Assembly: GCF_000739655.1 (NCBI RefSeq)
Contig: NZ_BATR01000125.1
Location: 1-64,000 of the forward strand
Source of the DNA: Verrucomicrobium sp. BvORR106
Lineage (GTDB): Bacteria > Verrucomicrobiota > Verrucomicrobiia > Verrucomicrobiales > Verrucomicrobiaceae
Length of the DNA stretch: 64,000 bases
Direction of reading: 5' to 3'
Shown here: positions 1 through 7,407 of the stretch, in pieces
Layout: each line of letters opens with the position of its first letter
Position numbering within the stretch: the first letter of the stretch is position 1
Notes under the pieces: generated by a model
The model's database searches: none
What the model was told of the DNA's origin: nothing
Seen by the model: only the letters and a program-made list of their open reading frames with translations
Program-made: the position numbers and the translations under genes

Positions 1-77
1 AGCTCGGTATTCGACGGCGGAGTCGCATGACTGACGCACTAAAGTGCTGGACTACTTTGCCGCTCTCGCAGCAGCAA

Positions 78-977
78 TCACTCCTTCGGTTTCTCCGCGA
101 ACCGTTGGAGCACTTCGACAAAGGCCGCCAGAGCTCCGCTGAGTTTGCCTTTGCGCACCGCGAACCCTACAGGGATGGTGCAGGGCTCGGGGCCAATGGG
201 CAGGTACTTCACCCGGCCGCGCCCTTGGGCTGCGGCCACCTTGGGAGCAAAGGCCATTCCCAGTCCGGACTCTACGGCGGTCAACATGCTGGTCGCTCCG
301 TCCACATCGATCGCCACCTTGGGCCGGATACCCGTCTGACGCACCACGCCGGAGAGCCAGTGGTGATAGTCGGGGTAGCCCCTCCGGGCGAAGCGCACCA
401 GCGGTTGCTGGAGCGCCTCTTTCAGAGAGATCTGGCGTCGCGAGGCTAGGGGAGAATGCAGGGGGACAAAGACGCCCAGAGGCAGGTCGAAGAGGTGCTC
501 AAACGTCGCCCCGCTGTCCGGTTTGAGCACCGGGTCCACCCCCAGCAGAACATCCATCGTGCCTGCCAACAAGGCCGCCAACAGTTCATCTGAGGCGGCA
601 TCATGCAGAAGCGTACGAACTCCGGGAGTGGTCTTGCGGAAGGCCTTCAGGGCCTTGGGCAGGAGTTCGATGGTGGGATTGGGCGAGTAGCCGATGCGCA
701 GGTCGCCCTTCATTCCGCCGGGTTCAGACTGGACGCGTTGCACCGCCTCATCGGCCAGCTTTAAGACGGCCCGGGCATCCTTGAGGAAGACCGCCCCCTT
801 GGGAGTGAGCACCACGCGCTGGGGACTGCGCTCCAGCAGCACCACGCCCAGTTCCTCTTCGAGATCACGGATCTGCCGGCTCAGCGGAGGTTGGGAAACG
901 TGCAACCGCTCCGCTGCCCGGGTGATATTGAGCTCCTCTGCCACGGCCACGAAGTACCTCAGGTGACGCAGTTCCAT
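78..977 (-). CDS. LysR-family transcriptional regulator
   Basis: Full-length LysR-type regulator of about 299 residues. The N-terminus MELRHLRYFVAVAEE followed by an AAERLHVSQPPLSRQI helix-turn-helix is the classic LTTR DNA-binding domain (residues 1-60). The remainder (about 90-295) is the periplasmic-binding-protein-like effector domain. A start six codons further upstream is possible, but the chosen ATG gives the standard LysR N-terminus. The gene is transcribed away from a cupin gene starting at 1079, and a dyad of LTTR type lies in the gap, so the cupin gene is the likely target (inference). The effector ligand cannot be told from sequence. Confidence 0.95.
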   Translation of the reverse strand: MELRHLRYFVAVAEELNITRAAERLHVSQPPLSRQIRDLEEELGVVLLERSPQRVVLTPKGAVFLKDARAVLKLADEAVQRVQSEPGGMKGDLRIGYSPNPTIELLPKALKAFRKTTPGVRTLLHDAASDELLAALLAGTMDVLLGVDPVLKPDSGATFEHLFDLPLGVFVPLHSPLASRRQISLKEALQQPLVRFARRGYPDYHHWLSGVVRQTGIRPKVAIDVDGATSMLTAVESGLGMAFAPKVAAAQGRGRVKYLPIGPEPCTIPVGFAVRKGKLSGALAAFVEVLQRFAEKPKE

Positions 978-983
978 GGTCGC

Positions 984-1006
984 CATCATACCCAAAAGGC
1001 ATGATG
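984..1006. promoter_or_regulatory. Candidate LysR operator (T-N11-A dyad)
   Basis: CATCAT, eleven bases, ATGATG: a perfect 6-bp-arm dyad whose inner bases are T-N11-A, the known LTTR box form. It lies just upstream of the LysR start (977) and 73 bp before the cupin start (1079), where an autoregulatory and activating site is expected. No experimental support. Confidence 0.55.
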
Positions 1007-1078
1007 CACCAACGCAAAACGGTATTTTTCTCCATCGAGATCCGCTGGGACAATGGAGGTGTCACAACTTGATCCACC

Positions 1079-1570
1079 ATGACATCCAACAGCGACTCCA
1101 CCATGCATCTGAGCCCCCCTCTACCCGCGACCTCCGCCGTCATCCGTACTCGTTCCCGCCGCACGCTGCGTGCGCTGGGAGATGAGGTGCAGCTTCACCT
1201 GACGGGGGCCGATACGGACGGTCAGTACTCCATGTTCACCGTCATCACCGCGCCTAGTGGCGGGCCGCCTCCCCATGTCCACGACAACGAAGACGAGTGG
1301 TTCCATGTGATCGAGGGCAAGGTGGGCTTCTTCAGCGGCGGGACTTGGACGGAAGTCGGCCCCGGCGGTTCCGCCTACCTGCCTCGCGGCGTAGTGCACA
1401 CCTTCAAGAATCTGGGAGACGCCCCTTCCCGGATGCTGGTGCACACCGCACCCGCTGGATTTGAGGACTTCTTTGCTGAGCTGGCAGACGTCTGCGCTGG
1501 TGCCGAAGCTCCGGACATGGAGCAAGTCGTGGCCGTCTCAGCACGGCACGGCATTCACTATGTGCAGTAG
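1079..1570 (+). CDS. Cupin-domain protein
   Basis: A 163-residue single-domain cupin. Motif 1 is seen as PPPHVHDNEDEWFHVIEGKV (about residues 61-80), giving the metal-binding His, His, Glu and a second His, and motif 2 as PRGVVHTFKNLG (about 101-112). Family members are quercetinase-like dioxygenases, isomerases or ligand sensors, so no exact reaction is assigned. A GGAGG lies at 1055, rather far from this ATG. An internal ATG at 1103 is an alternative start, and the first 30 residues lack a clear domain. The gene is divergent from the LysR regulator, which probably controls it. Confidence 0.9.
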   Translation: MTSNSDSTMHLSPPLPATSAVIRTRSRRTLRALGDEVQLHLTGADTDGQYSMFTVITAPSGGPPPHVHDNEDEWFHVIEGKVGFFSGGTWTEVGPGGSAYLPRGVVHTFKNLGDAPSRMLVHTAPAGFEDFFAELADVCAGAEAPDMEQVVAVSARHGIHYVQ

Positions 1571-1599
1571 GGACCCCTGCGATAGGCAGGCGGCTGACG

Positions 1600-1920
1600 C
1601 TAGTCGTCCCTGCCAGCTTCCTCGGCACAATCTTGGCAATGCTCCGTGCCGTCTTCACGGCTGATGATCTGGGCCACGGGCAGGCGGTCTCCGCATCCGT
1701 CACAGGTGCGGAAGTAGCGTCGATCAGCCACGGCCATCATCCGGGCCCGCTCCACGGCCGTGGCCAGGGAGAGCTTGGGCAGGGCTGCAGCCAATGACCA
1801 GCGGGAGAAGGGGGCGTCGCCATCCTCATCCTGCGGCTCCTCCACTTTGACCTCGATCATGATGCGGGCGGGTGTCACGCGAACGCGCACATAGTTCTGG
1901 ATGAGCTGAGCCTCGGTCAT
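1600..1920 (-). CDS. Small zinc-ribbon-like hypothetical protein
   Basis: A 106-residue protein with no recognised full-length family. The C-terminus carries two CxxC knuckles, CDGCG (about residue 74) and HCQDC (about 94-98), spaced like a zinc ribbon of the DksA/TraR or rubredoxin-like type. The N-terminal 60 residues are a mixed acidic region. It is convergent with the cupin gene, and its start at 1920 lies beside the promoter of the following plus-strand gene. The paired cysteines support a real gene; the role is unknown. Confidence 0.7.
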   Translation of the reverse strand: MTEAQLIQNYVRVRVTPARIMIEVKVEEPQDEDGDAPFSRWSLAAALPKLSLATAVERARMMAVADRRYFRTCDGCGDRLPVAQIISREDGTEHCQDCAEEAGRDD

Positions 1921-1950
1921 TCGCGGAAAGTTTCATCGGCTTGGTCCGCC

Positions 1951-1978
1951 TTGCAAGGGTGGGCGTAGGTGGTATAAT
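1951..1978 (+). promoter_or_regulatory. Sigma-70-type promoter upstream of the YcaQ-like gene
   Basis: TTGCAA (1951-1956), a 16-bp spacer, and a consensus TATAAT (1973-1978). The GTG start of the next gene is at 1997, so the transcript would have a very short leader of about a dozen bases. Confidence 0.5.
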
Positions 1979-1996
1979 GAACACTCCCTATCTGCC

Positions 1997-3108
1997 GTGA
2001 CTGCGCCCCTCTCGCTCTCCCTCTCAAACGCCCGTCGCTTCCACTGCAGGGCCGTACTGCTCGGCGCCATGGTGCCCGATGTGGCGACAGCCCTGCGGCA
2101 TCACGGCTTCGTCCAGATCGACCCCATCAATGTCTGTGGCCGCATGCAGGATCTCATCCTACGCAACCGCGTGCAGGGCTACCGGGAGGGGGATCTCTTT
2201 CGCTTCCTTCACGGTTCTGAGAAAGCTCCGCTGCCGTCTGAAGAAAGGCTGGCGTTCGAGCATCATCTGCCCCATAGCCACATCCTCGTGGCCCTGCCGC
2301 TGGAAGCCTGGCCGTATCTGCTGGCGACCATGCGTCATCGCACGGGTACGGACAGCACTTGGTCCGGGAAACTGGATGATCGTGAATCCAAGCTGGCCGA
2401 GAGGATCCTCGCCGAGATGGCGGAGCGGGGTGCTCTTGCCTCCGACGATGTTGACGATGATCAACGCTCCCACCACGGCTGGGGCAGCCAGGCCACGCTG
2501 GCCAAGGCCACTCTGCAGAAGCTCTTCTTCCATGGTCGCGTCATGATCGCCCGGCGCGAGGGTATCCGTCGCCTCTATGACCTTACAGAACGGGTCATCC
2601 CGTCGTCAGTCCTGAGCCAGTCCGAGCCGGATGCGGTGGCGATCAGGCGCTGGTCTGTCCTGCAGAAGCTCCGGCAACGGCGGCTCGTGACGCTCACCAA
2701 GCAGGAAGTGCCAGTCGTGGAAGATCTGGTGCAACCCATCAAGGTGGAGGATGGCCCGCTCTGGTATTGCCTGCGGGAGGATTTACCCATCCTCGAAAGC
2801 CTGGACGAAGGGGATCGCCTTCCCACTTTGCTCGCTCCGCTGGATCCCCTGATCTATGACCGGAAGGTGACGCGGCAGCTCTGGACTTTGACTACACCTG
2901 GGAGGTGTACACGCCCGCCGTGAAGCGGGTACGAGGGTATTACGCCCTGCCACTGCTGTCCAATTTGGAGATCGCCGGGCATGTGGACCCGAAAGCCAAC
3001 AGGCAGGAGCGCCGGCTGGAGGTGATGAACCGCACCGTTCGTCGTGGCCACAAAGCTTCGGGAGCCGTCAAAGAGCTGGCGAAGTTTCTCGGACTGAAAA
3101 CCTCGTAG
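1997..3108 (+). pseudogene. YcaQ-type winged-helix protein, broken by a -1 frameshift
   Basis: Winged-helix protein of the YcaQ/AlkX (HTH_42, DUF1006) family, whose E. coli member unhooks DNA interstrand crosslinks. The N-terminal part has ARRFHCRAVLLG and the HHGFVQIDPINVCGR stretch, and LLAPLDPLIYDRKVTRQLW is the conserved region before the C-terminus. There the frame ends in unrelated residues and stops at 2923. The family C-terminus (DFDYTWEVYTPAVKR... to FLGLKTS) continues in another frame to 3108. Codons TGG (2882-2884) and GAC (2884-2886) share one G, so one missing G after 2884 restores a full protein of about 370 residues. The start is GTG 1997. It is either a recent inactivating deletion or a sequencing error in a G run. 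Confidence 0.85.
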
Positions 3109-3120
3109 GCAGGTGAGCAG

Positions 3121-3366
3121 CTACCCGCCCGCGAGATCCGCATGCGATCCATCGCAGTAAGGCGGGTTTTTGGTGCGCTTGCAGTTGCACAGGTTCACCA
3201 ACGTGGGCTTGTCCACCACGATCTTCTTGGGAGGCAGGCCGGTCCCCTTGTGACTGCCATCGCAGAAGGGCTGGTGACCGGAGAGGCCGCAGGAGCACCA
3301 CCAATGCACGCCGGGCTCCAGCTCGACGGTGCAGGGCTTGGTGTCACAGATGCGGGGTACTTCCAC
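3121..3366 (-). CDS. Tandem CDGSH iron-sulfur protein
   Basis: An 81-residue protein with two CDGSH-type [2Fe-2S] motifs. The first is CSCG...PFCDGSH (about residues 24-39) and the second CNCKRTKNPPYCDGSH (about 60-75). Each has the three Cys and one His ligand pattern of the mitoNEET family. Such small bacterial double-CDGSH proteins are soluble and are thought to handle electrons or clusters; the partner is unknown. It converges with the frameshifted YcaQ gene, with only 12 bp between the stops. Confidence 0.92.
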   Translation of the reverse strand: MEVPRICDTKPCTVELEPGVHWWCSCGLSGHQPFCDGSHKGTGLPPKKIVVDKPTLVNLCNCKRTKNPPYCDGSHADLAGG

Positions 3367-3398
3367 GAACCCAGCTTACCTCAAAATGGGAGAAGCGT

Positions 3399-4835
3399 CT
3401 AGGCTATGAGTTCCTTGATGACGCTGCCTCCGAACTGCGAAAGCTGCTTGAACCGTCCCGCGTGGAAGTAGGTGAGCTTGTTGTCGTCCAGCCCCAGGAG
3501 CCGCAGCAGCGTCACGTGAAGGTCACGCACATGGTGCACACAATCCACAGCCTGGGCTCCGGTTTCGTCCGTGGCTCCGATCGTGTGCCCGGCCCGCACC
3601 CCGCCGCCCGCCATCCAGACGGTCATGGCCTTGGGGTTGTGATCGCGTCCATACGCGGTGCCGCCGCGAACGCCGTTGTCCGGGCTGCGGCCGAACTCGC
3701 CGCACCACACCACCAGGGTATCCTCCAGCAGGCCCCGCTGTTTCAGGTCTGCCAGCAGGCCCGCGATGGGACGGTCCACGGCCCGGATCAGATTGCCATG
3801 CGCCCGCTCGATGTAGTCATGGGAATCCCAAGTGCCGGCATACACTTGCACAAAGCGCACCCCTTGCTCCACCAGCTTGCGGGCCAGGAGACACTTGCGG
3901 CCAAAGGCGTCCGTGGGACCACTGCCGATTCCGTACATGTCCTGTGTCTGCGCATTCTCCTTGCTGATGTCCAGCACGCCCGGCACGTGCATCTGCATGC
4001 GAAACGCCAACTCGTAGTTCTCCATGCGGGCGGCCAGGTCATCGTGCCAGGGATGTTCCGCCTGATGCCGCTGGTTCATCGACTCCAGCAGATCCAGATT
4101 GGCGCGTTGATGCTCTGCCGTGATGCCCGGTGCGGGCTGGAGATCCAGAATGGGGGAACCGCGGGCGCGCAAGGGCGTGCCTTGGAAGCTGGCTGGCAGA
4201 TAACCGTTGCTCCAGTTGGCCGAGCCACCCTGAGGATAGGAAACCTCCGGCAGCACGATGAACCCGGGTAGGTCCTGGTTCACCGAGCCCAGGCCATACG
4301 TCACCCAGCCGCCGATGCCCGGATCACCGCCAAAGCGGTTGCCCGTGTTCATCTGGTACATGGCCGTCGGGTGGTTCACGGAGTCAACTTGACAGCCGCG
4401 GTAGAAGCACAAGTCGTCTGCGTGATGTCGCAGGTGCTCCCACTGGTCGCACATGTCGGCACCGCTCTCGCCGTACTTGGCGAAGCCGAACGGGCTCTGT
4501 ACGTAGTATCTTTTCCCGCCGGACATGGCCGACTGCTGCACATCGTTGCGCACGAATTCCTTCAAATGCAGCCGCTTGAGCGCGGGCTTGGGATCGAAGG
4601 TGTCGATGTGGGACGGGCCGCCCTCCATCATCAGAAAGATGCAGCGTTTCGCCCGGGCGGGCACATGGGCTGCTTTGGGCGCGAGCGGTGTCGCCGCGGA
4701 GGTTTCTCCCGCAAGAGCCTGCGTCAGGGCCACGCTGCCAATGCTCGCCCCAAGGCTGTAGACAAACTCCCGACGCGTTGGGGCCCAGACTGCCCGGTGA
4801 CCGGCGCAGGAGAAGGGAGTGGGCGGGGTGGACAT
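3399..4835 (-). CDS. DUF1501 Tat-exported protein
   Basis: A 478-residue DUF1501 (sulfatase-like, alkaline-phosphatase fold) protein. The start at 4835 puts a twin-arginine signal (PTRREF followed by a hydrophobic stretch ending TQALA) at residues 20-42; the open frame runs 90 codons further upstream but codes low-complexity residues. Hallmarks include RCIFLMMEGGPSHIDTFDPKP near the start, VDRPIAGLLADLKQRGLLEDTLVVWCGEFGR and GRDHNP. In Planctomycetes and Verrucomicrobia DUF1501 genes regularly accompany DUF1549/DUF1553 cytochromes, as here (7408-10296). Substrate unknown. Confidence 0.93.
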   Translation of the reverse strand: MSTPPTPFSCAGHRAVWAPTRREFVYSLGASIGSVALTQALAGETSAATPLAPKAAHVPARAKRCIFLMMEGGPSHIDTFDPKPALKRLHLKEFVRNDVQQSAMSGGKRYYVQSPFGFAKYGESGADMCDQWEHLRHHADDLCFYRGCQVDSVNHPTAMYQMNTGNRFGGDPGIGGWVTYGLGSVNQDLPGFIVLPEVSYPQGGSANWSNGYLPASFQGTPLRARGSPILDLQPAPGITAEHQRANLDLLESMNQRHQAEHPWHDDLAARMENYELAFRMQMHVPGVLDISKENAQTQDMYGIGSGPTDAFGRKCLLARKLVEQGVRFVQVYAGTWDSHDYIERAHGNLIRAVDRPIAGLLADLKQRGLLEDTLVVWCGEFGRSPDNGVRGGTAYGRDHNPKAMTVWMAGGGVRAGHTIGATDETGAQAVDCVHHVRDLHVTLLRLLGLDDNKLTYFHAGRFKQLSQFGGSVIKELIA

Positions 4836-4942
4836 GGCAGATACCAGCGGGGCGGCGTCAGGACACGAGGGAAACGACGCCGCTGAGCCAATCTGGACAG
4901 GAAATGGATAAAGCCGTGGATTTCCGCCCCCGGTATCAGCGC

Positions 4943-6001
4943 CTAGGGCGTTCCTTGGGCGGTTTTGACCGTGGTGGCCATTTGGGTGATGGCTTGTTTC
5001 TCCACTTCGTCCAACTGGCTGAAGAGCGGTCCGTCCCGCAGATCGAAGGACCGTCGGGGGCGGCCATCCGGGGCCTTGCGGACGTCCCCTTGGTGAAAGC
5101 ACCATCCGCCCGCACCTGCCCGCACGGCGCCGTGCAGATCAGTGAGGAAGTCATTCACCTCCGGGGAGAATCCGTAGCCCCGGCGGAACGGCTCCTGATG
5201 CATCACTGGCAGCTCTTTCCCAAGCTTGAGCGTCGCGGCCCGCCATTCCTTTGTCCGCGCTTCGGTCTCGGCAGGGGAGTTGGCGCCACGAGGGCGATGC
5301 GGACTGAGGAAGTCCACCTTCACCTGTTGGGAATAGGCCTGGAGATCGTCTGGGGAGAAGTCGCCAGCAAACGAGGCGGTGAGCAGTCGGTCCGGGTCGA
5401 TGGATCGTGAAATTCTCGCCAATGCCTCCAGCTCATCGTAGCTACAGAAACGCTTATCAGTCAGGTTGCGTTCGTTACTGAGGTCCAGGTACCAGTTCTT
5501 CCAGTCTTTGAGTTCACTCACCAGCGTGCGAACTGCTTCCCCATGCGCCTCGTGTTTCTGCAGCTTGGCGGGTCCAGTCACGCTGTTGCCCCGGGAGAGG
5601 CTCACGTCCACGGCCATGCCCCGGGCGTCGCAGTCGGTCAGGAGCGCTTTCAGCCGATCCAGATACGGCTGCCGAGCTTTGCCCGTCTTGGGATGCACGG
5701 CGGAGATGTCGTTGTCGAACGATGCCCACGTGGCCCACATCCGGATCCAATTGAACCCGAGGCGTTGCAATTCATCAAGGTCCGACTTCCAGGTGCTGTC
5801 CGGAGCTCCCAGTGCTGCGTAGTAGCTACAGCCAAGCAGGAAGGCGGGCTTGCCATTGAGCGTGAACTGCGGCCCCGCGATGCCCAAGCTGGTCTTTGGA
5901 GTGAAGGCCGGGGCGGCCGGGCCGTCGCAGCCCGCCAATCCCAGGAGAGAGGTTCCAGAAAGGGCAAGAAAGTCGCGACGGGTGGGGGACGGCGTGGACA
6001 T
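4943..6001 (-). CDS. Clan GH-A-like glycosidase, exported lipoprotein
   Basis: A 352-residue protein. From the ATG at 6001 the N-terminus has both a twin-arginine motif (TRRDFL, residues 7-12) and a lipobox LAGC (22-25), so export and lipid anchoring are likely. The body resembles a (beta/alpha)8 glycosidase: LNGKPAFLLGCSYY (48-61), DELQRLGFNWIRMW (76-89), then an N-E pair in LSNERN (176-177) and a second Glu in MHQEPF (270). These fit the acid/base and nucleophile of clan GH-A. The exact GH family and sugar cannot be named. It lies 107 bp upstream of the DUF1501 gene on the same strand. Confidence 0.75.
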   Translation of the reverse strand: MSTPSPTRRDFLALSGTSLLGLAGCDGPAAPAFTPKTSLGIAGPQFTLNGKPAFLLGCSYYAALGAPDSTWKSDLDELQRLGFNWIRMWATWASFDNDISAVHPKTGKARQPYLDRLKALLTDCDARGMAVDVSLSRGNSVTGPAKLQKHEAHGEAVRTLVSELKDWKNWYLDLSNERNLTDKRFCSYDELEALARISRSIDPDRLLTASFAGDFSPDDLQAYSQQVKVDFLSPHRPRGANSPAETEARTKEWRAATLKLGKELPVMHQEPFRRGYGFSPEVNDFLTDLHGAVRAGAGGWCFHQGDVRKAPDGRPRRSFDLRDGPLFSQLDEVEKQAITQMATTVKTAQGTP

Positions 6002-6570
6002 GCGTGGGTGGTGGGACGAATACAAAAGGCCCAAGGAATGTCGAAGGAAAGAATGAGTGTGGTGATCGACACGTCCTGAAATGCATCCCCAAGTTGGAGA
6101 CAGGCGAACGCCGTCGTCAGGCCGCCGCAACTCTTGCGGAGGAGCAGTTTCTTACACACCATACCCAACGTAGACTCCCTGGAAGTGAGTCTATGTTGGG
6201 CTTGTAGCCGCATCCTCTTCGAGAAAGAAACACAGGCCTCAAATGTCCTGTGCCTGAGAAGTCCTGGAGCGCACGCATCCTGCGTGCTGTTTGCGGCATC
6301 TTGCCGCGAACGTCCGTCAGCGCATGACATCAGGTCCAACCGACGTGGAGGTGTTGATAGCGGTGGGCCGATAGCGGATGCTGTCGGCCTTCCCACCTGA
6401 TCATCCTCATTGGAGGTACCCAGGGTCTCCGTCCACTTCGTGGCCTTTGCCCCTGGGCTGGGCCCTGCGGGCCTTTCAGGCCCAAATGCTCTGAGGGGAC
6501 CTAATGAGTGTTGAGCCAGAGTCGGTTCCTTGGCAACTATCCCAAAACGCGCGAGGTTGGTCGCTTCTCC
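6002..6570. other. Intergenic region with hairpins
   Basis: No credible gene. Besides the strong hairpin at 6164-6200 it contains GGGCC-tttca-GGCCC at 6469-6483, one of the short hairpins that recur in this window. Confidence 0.6.
6164..6200. terminator. Strong hairpin, possible terminator
   Basis: Two 14-base arms (6164-6177 and 6187-6200) pair with one mismatch around a 9-base loop. It lies between the end of the desaturase-like gene and the start of the glycosidase-like gene, both on the minus strand. No clear T-run follows, so it may instead be a transcript-stabilising structure. Confidence 0.5.
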
Positions 6571-7347
6571 TCAGGCTGCCCGGCTGCGGCCTGTCACTTC
6601 CTTGAACCGCTCCTCGTACTTCTCGTGGTTCGTCCCCATGAGGCGGTCCCAGACGTTGAAATACAACCCATAGTTCCCGCGGTAGTACTCATGGTGCATG
6701 ACATGATTCGTCGGGGTGTTCATGAACCGGCCAAACCACGTATCCAGCCACCAGCGGGGATAGAACTCAAACCCGGTGTGCCCAGCGACATTGAAGGCAA
6801 TCTGCCATACCAGAAAGATGAAAAAGGCGAGGGGATGCACGGGCATCACCAGCACCGAGAGCGGGAAGATGCCCACCTGGATGGTGGCCTCCAGCGGGCC
6901 AAAGGAGTATGCGGCCCAGGGCGAGGGATTGTTGGACTGGTGGTGCACCCGGTGAAACCAGCGGTAGAGCCGCCGATGATGCATGAGCCGGTGCGTCCAG
7001 TAGAAGTAGGCGTCGTGCAGGATGATGATGCAGAAGATGCTGGCCACGAACCAGCCCCACCCAAACTTGGGGATACGGCCGTACATGTGCGTCCACCCCT
7101 GCTTGGCCATCCAGATGGTGAGCGTGCCCACGATGCCGTAGATGAGCACCGTCAGCAACGAGTAACCCATCTCACGGCGCACATCTGCCGAAGTGGGAAG
7201 GCGGGCAATGATCTTGCGGTGAAACCAGCGCCGCCGGAACAGCACATACGCCAAGAGCCAGGCGAAGCCGGCGAAAAGGAGATAACGAATCCCGTTCTCC
7301 ATGGCGATGCCAGTGATGGCCTTGAAAAAGTCATGCGGGGTCTTCAT
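6571..7347 (-). CDS. Sterol desaturase / fatty acid hydroxylase family membrane protein
   Basis: A 258-residue integral membrane di-iron enzyme. Histidine boxes are visible: HDAYFYWTHRLMHH, then HRVHHQSNNPSPWAAYSFGP, and NHVMHHEYYRGNYGLYFNVW near the C-terminus, the pattern of the FA_hydroxylase family (ERG3/ERG25, carotene hydroxylase). About four hydrophobic segments surround them. The start was taken at MKTPHDFF (7347); 14 further upstream codons look non-coding. The substrate, possibly a hopanoid, sterol or fatty-acid tail, cannot be decided. It follows the DUF1549/DUF1553 gene by 60 bp on the same strand. Confidence 0.93.
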   Translation of the reverse strand: MKTPHDFFKAITGIAMENGIRYLLFAGFAWLLAYVLFRRRWFHRKIIARLPTSADVRREMGYSLLTVLIYGIVGTLTIWMAKQGWTHMYGRIPKFGWGWFVASIFCIIILHDAYFYWTHRLMHHRRLYRWFHRVHHQSNNPSPWAAYSFGPLEATIQVGIFPLSVLVMPVHPLAFFIFLVWQIAFNVAGHTGFEFYPRWWLDTWFGRFMNTPTNHVMHHEYYRGNYGLYFNVWDRLMGTNHEKYEERFKEVTGRSRAA

Positions 7348-7407
7348 GGCAACGGAGAATGGGGAACCGGCGCTCTGATTTGGCCCCACCTCAGCGAAGC
7401 CCCCCTC

